The notes: generated from the letters alone by a model not told the origin. A DNA stretch of 64,000 nt from Molossus alvarezi (GCA_037176705.1 CM073896.1:20100708-20164707), one strand, 5' to 3'; shown: positions 34,788 to 46,834, counted from the stretch's first letter. Numbers and translations: made by a program.

Positions 34788-34799
34788 GAAAAGGGCTCA

Positions 34800-35440
34800 G
34801 TAAGGGGAGGTGATCTGACTTCACTCATGCATGAAGCTTGGGGGCCACATTAACCAACTGCACTGGGCAGTGCAGGCCCTCTGGGCACCAAGTGCAAAGA
34901 ATCACAGTCTGAATCCTTCTGATATGGCCACTGTTGGCCTGACATCCTCCAAAGATGTTTCATTTGCTTGCCAAGGAATCCGTACAAATGGTTTGTGGAC
35001 AGTGTCCCATCATGTCCCTGACAAACCCCAAAATGGGATTGGAAAGCATTAAACAGGATTGGATTGTCAATAAAATGTATGCGAGAACATCAACATAAAC
35101 ACAATGATCTATTCAAAACGGAATCCTGGATGAAGCAGTGAATAACCTGAGGTTATTTTCAGGGCTTGTAAAGATATAAAAACCACCAGGAAGTTACTCA
35201 AGTCAAGATATCAAGACTATTCAATAGAGTAATTAAGAAATCAAGAAACTAATCAACACAATCTATGTGTTTTTATACACTAACAAGAACAAACTTAAAA
35301 ATAAGAAAAATTCAATTTAAAAAAAGCAAAAAATACACAAATGGATCTACAGCAAACTAAAAGTCAAATCGTTCCAGTAAAGGAAATAATCACCAGAGTG
35401 ATAGGGCAAATGGAATGTCACCAAATGTCACTGGAATGGG
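34800..35440. other. mostly unique; small L1-like piece
   Basis: 34830-35060 is a less AT-rich stretch with a 73-codon ORF that I do not recognise. About 35250-35335 ('TTTTTATACACTAACAAGAA') resembles L1 ORF2 in plus orientation. Confidence 0.35.
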
Positions 35441-35444
35441 GTGG

Positions 35445-35841
35445 TGTTGTTCCGAAGAAATCAGTTTCTTTATCGTTTTGGCAGAAAAATTTCAGAGGAG
35501 AGACACAGAGAGCAAAGCAGGCAGCAGTTTCATTTAGTCCAGGCTACGTACACCTGGGAGATTTCCAAGCAGGTGACTCAGACCAAACCGAGTGCCCTGC
35601 TCTGTTACAAACTTAGGGTTTTTATGCTTGCTTGAACTTCCTGCCTGCCTCCAGGCTCCCTCCCCCGGCCCGGTGTTCCTGCCCATCACAGGCATGCATC
35701 TCTGCCAGCAGTGGGCAGCTGTACTCCTGCACTGTTCATGTTTGAAGCCATGGATTTGCTCCTCATGGACCGTATCAGGAGCAGTCAGCCTTCTGATGGT
35801 TATTTTCAGGTTGATATTTCTTTTCCCCACCAGTTTCCTCA
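35445..35841 (-). mobile_element. possible solo LTR of an endogenous retrovirus
   Basis: About 400 bp, GC-richer than its flanks. On the minus strand it begins near TGAGGAAACTGGTGG, has a TATA-like CATAAAAACC near 35622, a pyrimidine-rich 'CTCTGTGTCTCTCCTCTGAA' and ends near CGGAACAACA, so TG...CA ends are possible. No convincing TSD. Family not recognised. Confidence 0.35.
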
Positions 35842-35929
35842 GTTATGTCTAAAGTTGATATTTTCCTATCCCTACTTGTCCCCTCACCCGGCTCATGTCC
35901 AGCTAGTTACCGATTCTAACAGAAATATT

Positions 35930-36402
35930 CGTAGCCATATATCTGATCAGTGGTTAATATCCAGAATATATGAAGAACTGCAACTCAACCACAAAAAAAA
36001 TATAAAATGTGCAAAAGACTAGACCAGACATTTCTCCAAAGATGCATAAATGACCAATAATCATATAAAAAGATGCATCAACATGAACAATCATCAGGCG
36101 AATACCAACCAACGCCACAGTAAAGTTACCACCTCACACGTGTGAGTGTAGCTACTATCAGAAAAGAACCCAGAAAATAACAAGTGTTGGTAAGGAGGTA
36201 GAGACATTGGAACACTTTATATGAAATGGTGTAGTCACTGAGAAAAACAGTATGGGAGATCTTCAGAAAATTAAAAATGGAATTAGCATTTGATTCAGCA
36301 ATCCCAGTGCTGGGTATATACAGTGAATACAGACTATCAAAGGGATGTTTGCACAACCATGCTCATTGTAGCATTATTCATAGTAGACAAGAGTTGGAAG
36401 CC
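35930..36402 (+). mobile_element. old L1 ORF2 fragment
   Basis: TATCTGATCAGTGGTTAATATC, described by its first 20 bases, then 'AACTGCAACTCAACCACAAA' and TGATTCAGCAATCCCAGTGC follow L1 ORF2 C-terminal order. Frames are broken by many stops. Confidence 0.8.
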
Positions 36403-37139
36403 ATCTCTGTCAGCTCAACTGGCTCTGTCTCCTAAATCACAAAACTTCCTCAAAACCTCGAACCTACCATTGTGCATTATGATAAAAATAAGGTAAATAT
36501 TCCACTGGCTCCATTGACAGAAAATATTTGATTTTGCTGGAAATGGAAGAATCTAAGACAAATATGTGAAGATGCAAAATCATTCATTTATAACCTCTAT
36601 CACTTTGTGTACTTGCTGAAATATAAGAGGTCCCCAAAACTCTCAGAATTGAGTGATAAACCAGAAAGATCTTTTGTGCACACAGAAGTAAGTGAGTTAG
36701 TGCATTAGTTTTAGTGTCTAAGCTGATTAGTAGTGTTTTCTAATTTTATTTTCAAATTTCAATCCTGCAAGTTCTCAGAATCGCATTAATGTTTTAAAAT
36801 TCTGAGTACATAGGATTGTATGTGCCTTTAATATGTTCTTCTATTATTAACTGTAATATCAGACTGGCTATTAACTTGAAAATTTGGATCTTGTCTCATT
36901 ATGATTAGTCTTTTTGACTTACTGTTAATTTATCTACATTCTAACTACTTTTATTCTACCTTATCAACAATAAAACAAAACAAAAACAAAATAACAGTCC
37001 TGTCACTGATCATTGCTGAATACATAGACAGCTTGGCTAAATGAAGTTACATTTTCTCATTTGTCTTTTTTTCAAAATCAGCAAAATGGCTGAGTGGCCA
37101 GCTTCAAACGAGGTCCCTCCCACAGAAACAAGCAGAAAG
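36403..37139. other. unique sequence
   Basis: Nothing recognised. Confidence 0.4.
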
Positions 37140-37497
37140 TGTCTGCATGAGTCAGCTGGAACTGCTGTAACAGAATGCCATAGATTACTTGATTTATAAA
37201 TAACTGAACTGTATCTCTCACCAGTCTGGATGCTAGAAATCCAGGAATAGCCTGAGGACCCTCTTCCCAGTTGCGGACTGTTGAATTCTTGTTTTATTCT
37301 CACATGGTGGGAGACAGAGAAAGGAAATCAACTTTTTTATGACTCCTATAAGAGCACAGATCCTATTCATAGGGGCTCCACCTTCATGATATCATGTAAT
37401 TCTAATTACCTCCCAAGGGCCCTACCTCCCAACATCATCCCATTGAGGAGTCAGATTGCAACATATGGATTCTGGGGGTACACATTCAGTCCATTCA
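37140..37497 (-). mobile_element. solo LTR, MaLR (MST/MLT1-like)
   Basis: In the minus orientation it reads TGAATGGACTGAATGTGTAC at its start and ends near CAGTTCCAGCTGACTCATGC...GACA. Internal motifs include CCACCATGTGAGAATAAAAC-like and 'AGGTGGAGCCCCTATGAATA', the usual MaLR LTR order. Ends are TG...CA. Flanks GAAAG / GTAAG give a near 5-bp TSD. Ancient ERVL-related element. Confidence 0.72.
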
Positions 37498-37502
37498 GTA
37501 AG

Positions 37503-37990
37503 TATTCGCTTTTTCAGAACTCTGAAAAATAGTTAAAGCTTTACAACAACCAAGCAAACACTGAATCAGGAAAAAAGGCAACTTAAAACTAGTAGCAAAG
37601 CGTTAAACCTGTAGTTGCTCTTGCCCCAGATCCTTCCAGGCTCACTGGCAGGCTGGAAGACAGCCGCCCATGTTACCAGTGTGGGACCCTGTCACTGGTT
37701 CCAGAGGAAGCAGAGCCAATCACGTTCATGAATTACTGTGTCTGCCTATTCTAACTTGTCTTCATGCTACCAAAGGGACTGAAACATGCACCGGTCTCTG
37801 TTTCACCTAACTCAGAACCACTCAGGATGGAAAAGTGGTAGGCATTGCTTGGAAATAATATAAGGTGCACAGCAATCTTGCAGCCACTTATAGTAAAAGA
37901 TGACAGTTGAAACAAAATAGGCCACCTAAAACATGGGAAGAAAAGCAGGGAAGAGAGTTTCTCTGAGAAATTAGGGAATTTAACAATGCC
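37503..37990. other. unique or very old repeat
   Basis: Moderately GC-rich, no ORF of note. It may be the decayed 5' UTR of the L1 that follows. Confidence 0.3.
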
Positions 37991-37994
37991 CATG

Positions 37995-38638
37995 TACACT
38001 GGGGAATTTAGAGAGCCACGCTCATGCCCAGTACAGAATGTATGCTCAGAAAAGATGTGAGAAGACCCTCAGCTGCTCACTGGCTGCAACTCCAAGCATT
38101 CAAGGTGAGCTGTGTCAAAACACTGGCTGATCACAAGCTAAAGAAATAGATTTATGGACTACACTCAACAACAATCTATGTATTTTTCAAAAAATGTTAG
38201 GAAAAAAACACTAAAAAAAAAGGATGACGGCAGCCTTCAAATATCAAGAACAAGAAATCCTGGGGAAGGAAGAAAATTTGATTTTCAGAATTACCATGTT
38301 ATGTTATTCGGTTGTCCAATTTTCAACAAACACTCCACCCCCCCCCCCCACACACACACATAAATCTACAAAGAAAGAATAAAATGATATGCCCCATGCA
38401 AAGAAAAAAAAAAGTCAATTAATAGAAACCATCAATGAGATAGCCCAATTTTTGGACTTCATAGACAATAAATTTAAATCAACTGGTTTAAGTATTTCAT
38501 AAAAAGTTAAAAAAAAACAGGGACAAAGAACTAAAGGAAACCAGAAAATGATGTATGAATTAAATCAGTATCAATAAAAAGAAAAAAAATATATATAGGA
38601 CCCCAACAGGAATTCTGGAGGTGAAAAGTAAAATAACT
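37995..38638 (+). mobile_element. old L1 5' UTR / ORF1 fragment
   Basis: CAAAACACTGGCTGATCACA, TTATGGACTACACTCAACAA and, later, 'GGACAAAGAACTAAAGGAAA' follow the order of the ancient L1M ORF1 5' region. No open frame survives. A Ves SINE interrupts it at 38639. Confidence 0.65.
38334..38360. repeat. poly(C)/(CA)n simple repeat
   Basis: C-run followed directly by (CA)n inside the old L1. Confidence 0.95.
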
Positions 38639-38850
38639 GCCTGGCTGCTGTGCCTCAGTGGTTGAGCGTTGCCCCATGCATCAAGAGGCCACTGGTTCAA
38701 TTTCTGGTCAGGGCACATGCCCGGGTTGCGGGCTCGATCCCCAGTAAAGGGCATGCAGGAGGCAGCCCATCAATATTCTCTCTCATGGATGTTTCTATCT
38801 TTTTCTCTTTCTCCCTTCCTCTCTCTCCAAAAATCAATAAAAATATACTA
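38639..38850 (+). mobile_element. Ves-type SINE (type B)
   Basis: Head CTGGCTGCTGTGCCTCAGTG, GGTTCAATTTCTGGTCAGGG, CT-rich part, AAAATCAATAAAAATATACT tail. TSD AAAATAACT at 38630-38638 and 38851-38859. Confidence 0.93.
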
Positions 38851-38859
38851 AAAATAACT

Positions 38860-39293
38860 AAAATTAGGATTTTAGGGATGTATTTATTCCTTTGAGATAC
38901 AGGAAAAATTTAGTCTTAAAACCAAAAGCCACGTAACCATATATGTTTGCTTTTTTATTTGACTTCTTCATTCTGGGAACCATAGAAATAAATATATGGA
39001 CTTGGCACAGAAAAGAGTCTTTAATACTTTAAAATGTCTTTAATATTAAAAGTGTGTGAAATATTAAGTAAATATTTAATTTTTACCCTCTAAGATTTGA
39101 CATTACAAGGAATGTAAAGAAGGCAGGAAGAAAGAAGAAACAAAGGAAACAAACTGAAGGGAAGGAAGAGGGGTGTAGAAAATAAGACAGTGATGGCAAT
39201 GTTTCTATCTCCTACAACTCACAACAAGGGGTCATGCAAATGCTAGGCCTTTAAAAATATGCATTGTCTACTCTCTTAGAATATATTACGTCC
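38860..39293. other. unique AT-rich sequence
   Basis: Nothing recognised. Short purine run at 39119-39180. Confidence 0.4.
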
Positions 39294-39587
39294 TCCTTCA
39301 TAAGTGCTTTTTGTTTTTTTTTACTTGATTTTATTTATTTATTTTTAATTTTATTTATTTATTTATTTTTGTTACAGATGTTTTTCCTTTTCCCCCCACT
39401 GACACCTGCCTTCCCTACCCTCCCCACCCTGTCCCCAGCTTTGCTGTCCATGTCCATTGTTCATGCACACATGAATATAAGTTCTGTGGTTTATCTCTCC
39501 CCCTCAATCCCCTCTTCTGGGGATTTTCAGTCTGTACCCAACTTCCACGTCTCTGGGACTACCCCATTTTTCAGACTGTTATGTTCA

Positions 39588-41112
39588 TTATATTCCACAA
39601 ATAAGTGAGATCATGTGATATTTGTCTTTGTCTGCTTGGCTTGTTTCACTTCGGATAATACTCTCCAGGTCCCTCCATGTTGTCTCAACGGATAAGAGAT
39701 CTTTCTTTCTTACCGCTGCATAGTACTCCATTGTATATATGTACCACTGCTTTTTTATCCGTTCGTCTACTGATGGACACTTGGGCTGTTTCCAGATCTT
39801 AGCTATTGTAAATAGTGCTGCTACAAACATGGGGGTACATACATTCTTTCTGATTGGTGTTTCAGGCTTCTTAGTGTATTTTCCTAAAATTGGGATCACT
39901 GGGTCAAATGGCAGTTCAATTTTTAATTTTTTGAGGTAACACCATAGTGTTTTCTATAGGGGCTGCACCAGTCTGCATTCCCACCAGCAGTGTACTCGAG
40001 TCTCATTTTCTCCACAACCTAACCAACACTTATTGTTTGATTTGTTGATGGCAGACATTCTGACAGGTGTGAGGTGATACCTCATGATTGTTTTAATTTG
40101 CATCTCTCTGATGATTAGTGATGTTGAGCATTTCTTCATATGTCTCTTAGCCATTTGTATGTCCTGTTTGTAAAGGTGTCTAGTTCCTCTGCTCATTTTT
40201 TAATTGGGTTCTTTGTCTTCCTTTTGTTGAGCTGTATGAGCACTCTATATATATTGGAAATTAACCCTTTATCTGATGTATCATTGGAAATTATTCTCTC
40301 TCATAGAGTGGGTTGCCTTTCCATTTTGGTGGTTCTTTTGTTATGCAGAAGCTTTTGAGTTTGATGTAGTCCCATGAGCTCAATTTCTCCTTTGTTTCTG
40401 TTGCCTTAGGTGATGTATCAGTGAAAATTCTGCTGCATATGATGTATAAAATTTCATTGCCTTCATTTTCTTCTAGCATTTTTATGGATTCATGAGTCAC
40501 ATTTCAGTCTTTTATCCATTTTGAGTTTATTCTTGTGTATGGTGTAGGTTGGTGGTCTAGTTTCATTTTTTGCATGTAGCTGTCCAATTTTCCCAACAGC
40601 ATTTGTTAAACGGGCTATCTTTACTCCACTGTATGCTCTTGCCACCTTTGTCAAATATTAATTGAACATATTGTCTTGGGTCCATTTCTGGGTTCTCTAT
40701 TCTGTTCCATGGATCTACCTGCCTGTTCTTGTGCTAGTACCAGGCTGTTTTGATTACAGTGGCTTTGTAGTATAACCAGAAATATGGTAATGTGATGCCT
40801 CCAACTTTGTTCTTCTTTTGCAAGATTGATGTGGCTATTTGGCATCTTTTTTTTGGTTCCATATGAACTTTTGAAGTATTTGTCCTAATTCTGTGAAGTA
40901 TGTCATTGGCATTTTGATGAGGATTGCATTGAATCTATAGATTGCTTTGGGTTATGGACATTATAATGATGTTAATTCTTCCAATCAAACATGGCATGTG
41001 CTTCCACTTTTTTATATCTTCTTCTATTTCTTTTTTCAATGACCTGCAGTTTTCTGTGAATAGGTGCCTTATTTCTTTGGTTAAGTTTGTTCCTTTTTGC
41101 ATATCTTACAGT
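39588..41112 (-). pseudogene. L1 ORF2 C-terminal part
   Basis: Broken frames: 40845-40651, 40500-40291, 40196-39954 and 39899-39588. They encode segments such as [20 protein letters not shown] and [20 protein letters not shown]. The region starts at the equivalent of 'GINLTKE', downstream of the RT catalytic core, so no RT can be made. Confidence 0.88.
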
Positions 41113-41114
41113 GT

Positions 41115-41956
41115 TGGTTTGGTGTTAATATATTCCCTTAGCCTTTTTTTGGTCTGGGAAGCTCTTTATTTGACCTACTTTGAATAATACCTTGCTGGAT
41201 AGAGTACTTTTGGATTCAGATCCTTGCTTTTCATGACCTTGATTACTTCATGCCACTCCCTTCTGGCCTGTAGTGTTTTTGTTGAGAAGTCAGCTGAGAA
41301 CCTATGGGGTTTCCTTTGTAAATAACCTGATGCTTATCTCTTGTTGCCTTTAGGATTCTCTCTTTTTCTTTAATTTTTGGCATTTTAATTATCAAGTGTC
41401 TTGGTGTGGGCCTGTTTGGGTTCTTCTTACTTGGAGCTTTCTGTGTTTCTTGAACTTGAATGCCTTCTTCCTTCAACAAGTTAGGAAAGTTTTCTGTCAC
41501 TATTTCTTCAAATATATTTTCTAAACCTTGCCCATTTTCTTCTTTGGGGACTCCTATGATGCAAATTTTATTACATTTCCAGTTGACTCACAGTTATCTT
41601 AAACCATCTTCCTGTTTTTTAATTGTTTGTTCCTTTTGGTTTTCTGATTGGTTGATTTTTTTCTACCCTGTCTTCTAATTCACTGATCTGGTTTCAGGTT
41701 CCTCTACTCTGCTGTTTAATCCTTTCAATGTGTTCTTAATTTTTGCTATGTCATTCTTCATTTCCACTTGGTTGGTTTTCAATGTTTCTATATCTTTACT
41801 CATGGTTTTGATGTCCTTTCTCATGCTGTTGAGCTTCTTCAAGATCATGGCTCTGAACTCTATCTCTGATAATTTGCTTAACTGCATTTCAATGATCTCA
41901 TCTTTGATAGAATTCTCCTGTTCTTTCATTTGGGATTTGTTTCTTTGTTTCACCAT
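41115..41956 (-). pseudogene. L1 ORF1 pseudogene
   Basis: ATG at 41956, with N-terminus MVKQRNKSQMKEQENSIKDE and a coiled coil of about 60 residues, open to 41675. A frame break follows, then 41500-41243 with EGIQVQETQKAPSKKNPNRP and a C-terminal piece up to about 41115. At least two frame disruptions. It belongs to the same ORF1 lineage as the copy at 56.14 kb. Confidence 0.88.
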
Positions 41957-43577
41957 TTTGGCTATCTCAGAGGGTTTTGGAGCCTGCCAAATTTTCCCTG
42001 TGGGTGTTGGTGTTCTGCTGTTTGTGGCTCCCTCTACTGGGTTTCGATGGGCCTAAGTGGGCCCATGTTAAACACCACTGTCAAGTCTTACTTTCCTGGG
42101 TAGATTTGGAAGGCCAGGAAAGGTTCAGTTATCTTCAAGCTTTTTCCTGGAGGCCAGTAGCCTCAGTTACTCAGTGCCTTGGAATGTAGCCCTGGTGTTC
42201 TGCATAAGAGGATTTCCAGAGGGTGGGATAGATCCTGGTTGTTAATGAGCCTCAATTTGCATTTCTTTGCCTCACCTGGGAAAGGCTGAATCTCTGAGGG
42301 GGAGGGGGCTGCTGCTTTTTCTCACAGCTCAGGGAAGCAGCACACTGGCCACCCTCTTTTGTGGCTGCAACTCAGCAAAAACTCTGAGTGCCCTCCAAAT
42401 CCTGGGTGTCCTCACAGAGTTCCAGTCCAGTCTGCCCTCCCTCTGCAGTAGCCCCCAGGTGAGTGGCTGTGGCTATTTTAGCACTCTGTCCAGGCTCTGT
42501 GAGCTGTGGAGCAGGCTTGGTCTTTATTCCCTAAGGGCACTGCCCACAGCTAAGACTGCTGCTGTCCTTGGGCTTTCAGCCTGCCACCCTCTTGCACCTC
42601 TGCAGATCCTACCAGTGTCCCTGGTTATATGGTCTGTCCTGCTGCTTTTTTTTTTTTTTTTGAGGATTTGTCTTTATTTTATTTTTTAATTCCCTTTCAG
42701 TGCTGGGAGATTGTCTATGTAGCTTTTATTCACTCCACCTCCATTTTCACATCCTCTAGGTCTATCTTGTGTGCAGCTGGGTTGCACAGGCCTCTCTGAT
42801 GCTTCTGCACCCCACATGTCCTGAGGGTAACTGGATGGCACAGTCCCTGCTGGGTCTCACAGGCCTCTCTGGTGCCCCTGCACCCTGCAGGTCCAGTGGC
42901 CGGGCAGCTGGATCGCACCAGTCCCTCTAGGGCTCAGGCTTCCCACTGTTCTTGTGAGCTGCTGGACTGCACAGGCCTCTATGGAGCCCCAGGTCCCACT
43001 ACTGGTGGCTGGGGAGTGCTACTGCCCCTTGGGGCTGAACTCCTGCTCAGCTTTTGCTGTAGTTTTTGGGGATGGGATTCAGCTGCTGGTCTGTGCCTCT
43101 GTTGCCTGGGGATGGATGTCTGCTCCACAGCCTCTGTTGCTGGGGGCATATCTCGACTCTGATCAGGCTGCTACTGTGGGGGATGGTGCTGGGCTCCCGG
43201 CTCTCTGCGGCTTCCATGACTGGCACCTTGGGAGCTCCACTACTGTCTACCGGTCTGTGTTGACACAGAGTGTCCAGTGGTCTGATGGTGCCAGGGGTGC
43301 TGGTGGGCTCAGGTTGCTGGGCCCTAGCTGCTCCCACTGCATCCTCCCAGGGAAAACCCAAGATCTTCCAACATGGTGGGATCCCCCTGCGGCACAGAGA
43401 GAAGCACGAAAAAGGGCCGCTTAATGGGGTAGCTGGGTGCTCCATCCACAGCACAGAAACCTTCTGCTTCGCCGCTCTGCACGGCATGAGTTTGGTTGTC
43501 CACCTTCAAGTCCACTCACACTCTCTCACACACTCACCCTCCCTCTGGTCCTGCCAGCCACCATTTTCAAGTGTATG
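41957..43577 (-). promoter_or_regulatory. L1 5' UTR with degenerate internal repeats
   Basis: GC-rich, 1.6 kb. The 5' end holds AAAATGGTGGC on minus (43558-43568), a YY1-like site as in other L1 promoters. Around 42765-43000 the motif 'CACAGGCCTCTCTGGTGCCC' and relatives recur three times at 60-100 bp steps together with 'GCAGCTGG', suggesting decayed monomers. Overlapping ORFs here on both strands are due to GC-rich, stop-poor sequence. Confidence 0.65.
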
Positions 43578-44360
43578 TCCTTCATAAGTGTTTTCACTGA
43601 GCTTTTCTATAATATGCTTTCAATTTACTTATAAAATCTTCTAGTACGTTAGCCAATGTACAAGCATTGTAGAGTACGATAATTATTTCACCACCAAAAC
43701 AGTGCTTATACTCCATACAATGACCCTCTCTCGCTCTCTCCCCTTTTTTTCTCTCTCTCTGTTGTTGTTGCTTTTAGCTTTCCACTATCTAATGATCTCC
43801 ACTGGAATTGAGATATATATGTCTTGAGAGAGAGAGAGAGAAAGAGTCAAAGTAGTATCTTAGCAACCTCACACTGAATTATTGACTTGAGTTCCCACAA
43901 AGGAAAATTAAATTGGAAGCTTTTCAGTTTAATGTGTTAGTTTACAAAAAAAAATATTAGTTTTAAAATCGCAGTCCTAATTTATTGTTTACAGGATTTT
44001 TGAAACATCTTTTACTTCTGAAAAATAAGGTTCCCAACTTGTTATAAGTTCTACATAAAAGCCATTCTTTGAAACCTTATTTATATCGGTGTCAATAGAG
44101 ATAACTTTCATGTCAATGTCAAATTTTCATGACATTCTAAAACAGAATCCCACAACTTAACTTAAAGAATTGCCAGTAGGAACCATTTAAAGCTGGAAAC
44201 AACAGTTTTCTGTAGTAATATTTTGAGTTATTATACTGAGCACTCTTCTTGTCTAAGTAAAATATGTGTTTGAATTATATGTAGCCTTTTTTCTCCCACA
44301 TCCAACTCCAAATAGATAACGTGAGTATCCTGAAGAAAATAACAACAATGCAATGTGCTT

Positions 44361-44420
44361 TGTGTATATGTGTGTGCGTGTGTGTGTGTGCATGTGTGAG
44401 TGAAAGAGAGAGAGAGAGAT
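44361..44420. repeat. (GT)n then (GA)n microsatellite
   Basis: Interrupted GT run followed by AAAGAGAGAGAGAGAGA. Confidence 0.9.
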
Positions 44421-45414
44421 GGCTGTGAAGAGAGCATGGTAATGTATACAGAACGGGGAAAATTATAAAACAAAGCAAATGATTGGTGCTTGTCTATATT
44501 TACTTTGTGAAAATGACTTTTGTATCCTATTCAATCGTATTCTATTAAAATCCCTCTATATAATTAATAGTACAATAGGGAAAAGTGTTTGGAATATGTT
44601 TGATTCTTTTCACAATGCAGGGTCATTGCCTGTGGATAGAAGTGGCGTATTTATGTCACAGACAAAAAGAACAGAGTTGAAAGCCACAGTGGGTATCAGT
44701 GGTCTCCAACAGGTTGAACAGAGAAATCTGGGGGAGAAATCATTCTTACCTCCATTATCCAGTGTGTTTTTGTTGTTGTTTTTTTCACCAAAAGGTATAA
44801 ACAGTTTATGTTTGTTTATACTGTTCAGTGGTGTGAAATGGGAATGCAACAGCTTATCCCCACAGCTCTTCTTTTAAGACTCAGATTCTCTATTTTGATC
44901 CCAAATGAGAAGATAGTATAACCAAGCAGCTCAGCATTGAGTCAGCCCAGCCGATTAAGCCAGTTACAAATCTGCTTCTCGGTTTTTGCTCTGGTGTCTT
45001 TCATTAAAATACTCGTTAAAGACAAGGATCTTCACAGATGTTGCTGGACCTCTCATTAGTGAAGTACAAACATTAACTCCTTGATAGAAACCATATCCTT
45101 GTTTGGAAAATATAACCTATTTTATGTTTATAAGTCACTTGATTCTAGGTTTAATCTCCAGTAAAAGGGTATGAATTAATAGAAGAAAAACAGTAATGAT
45201 GAGAATTTCACTGAAAACAAGTTTTCACTTAAATTTTTAAAGTTTCTTATGTGCCAAGTGTACCTTTCAGAAGTGTGAATCATCAAACTTTATGAATAAT
45301 GGGCTTTTTAAACAGAATTGAGGAATGTCAAGGGAAAAGTGATAGCCACTCAGTTATCCAGAAGTGACTGTTCTTGTTCATATTGTTTCAGCAGTGATAC
45401 AGTCCTAACAGCCT

Positions 45415-45437
45415 CATTTGCATTTTAAATGCAAATG
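45415..45437. promoter_or_regulatory. palindromic pair of octamer (POU/Oct) motifs
   Basis: ATTTGCAT (45416-45423) and ATGCAAAT (45429-45436), separated by TTTAA, form a palindrome with 11-bp perfect arms around one central base. Both halves are exact consensus octamers. Binding is a prediction. Confidence 0.5.
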
Positions 45438-46834
45438 ATAATATGACAGTACAAGATATGTTCTATGATGAACTGAGATATTAAGAGGTTCTGAATTTTT
45501 CTTTACTATTTTTCTAATTTATGAGATCATGTGTAAAATGGAACAAAATTTTTTTAAAGACTCAGGTTATATTTGTAAGCACAAGATTTCAGCTACCCCA
45601 AAACAGCGTTGTCTCATTTATTTATTAGGCAAAAATTTGAAACATTACACATGTCCCATCTGACTATTCTCTCAAGCCAAATATTTACTACCCAAAGTAT
45701 GTTGTTAAGAAGGGAGAGAGGAAGGAAGAAAAAGACAGAAAGAATTCTACATTTTTATTTTTACTACAACTGTTAAGAGATTCTCTATTTTTCATATGTC
45801 ATTATCATCCACATCTTCCTTCTCCTTTGTCCTCTAGAATAACATATCCCTGAAAAATGTACTTCTTAAATCTAATGCTCTGTGCTGGTCATGTCTGTCA
45901 ACTAAACCGGAGCAATGGGGCTATGCTTCTGTTTCCCTATTTTCCTTTTAAAGACAATATGTTAGGATCTTATATTATTTGTGCCTAATACAGTAAGTAA
46001 ATCCTGAACTGTTTTCAAATTAACAGTTTCTCAACTGCTGTTGATACATTCATGAGATTTTATAAACTTAGGAAGACTATTAGAACCAACAGAAGTAATG
46101 TGTCAATGATATCTCCATATTGATCAATTAGCTTGAATTAAGCATTTTCAGTCTCCTTGTTTGATAGAAAACGCATTCTGTTTTACTCCATTAGATATTT
46201 GCTTGTAATTTGCCCCCACTTTTTCAGAATTTAGCCTTTAAAACAATATAGAAAATAACAAAATTCTTCTTTGTGAAGACATTTCAAATTATAACCATAA
46301 TAACACCTCCCCTTCAAAACTTAGTCCGGCAAAGTTTGCTACAATACCTCTTGCCCATATTGGCTTGAATTATCTGGTATTATTAGAAGTACTAATTCAC
46401 TGCAAATTATTGTATTTAATACTTTCCCTTAATTTATCATTAATCTTGGTATTATTTATTTAGTTGTTTTCATTGTCTATGACTATAAATGGTGAAATAA
46501 ATAACCATGCATTTTTTTTTCTTATATCTTGAAGTTCACTCTTAGAATAGATGCAGATGGCTTTGTTCAGTAGTCGTTATATTTCACTTCCACTTAGGCC
46601 ATATAAAAAAAATGCTCAAGGGGGCTTTATTTGTTTTAGCAGTATTACCAAAAACAGACCTCACTCCTCTCAAATAAAAGGCCAGTTTCCTGAGGTTTCC
46701 ATGGCAGTAGAGCCTGCTGATACTTTGCTCCTTCGAATGCTCTCTCTCCTCTGACCCAGATTCTCTCCGGTTTTCTTCTGCCCTTTGTGGCTGCCCTGTA
46801 TCAACATTTGCTACATGCATCCCATTTTTAACCA

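Larger units (their letters stand above)
39311..43577 (-). mobile_element. L1 with intact ends and an internal ORF2 deletion
   Basis: TSD of 17 bp, TCCTTCATAAGTGCTTT (39294-39310) against TCCTTCATAAGTGTTTT (43578-43594), one mismatch. On the minus strand: about 1.6 kb GC-rich 5' UTR (43577-41957), ORF1 region (41956 to about 41115), then directly ORF2 from its C-terminal third (about 41112-39640), 3' UTR and (AAAT)-rich tail (39311-39377). Endonuclease and RT domains are missing at a junction near 41112. Confidence 0.92.
43595..46830. other. unique AT-rich sequence, about 3.2 kb
   Basis: No gene recognised. CT/GA-rich patches at 43725-43765 and 43825-43845, GT/GA microsatellite at 44361-44420, and the double octamer palindrome at 45415-45437. 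The 132-codon ORF at 44479-44877 shows no domain. Confidence 0.4.

Noticed and set aside
34831..35052. 73-codon ORF, possible retrocopy
   Set aside because: No parent protein recognised, no poly(A) or TSD visible.
42267..43587. Several overlapping ORFs on both strands, up to 156 codons
   Set aside because: All inside the GC-rich 5' UTR of an L1, stop-poor by composition.
44479..44877. 132-codon plus-strand ORF
   Set aside because: No recognisable domain, hydrophobic low-complexity end, AT-rich context; likely chance.
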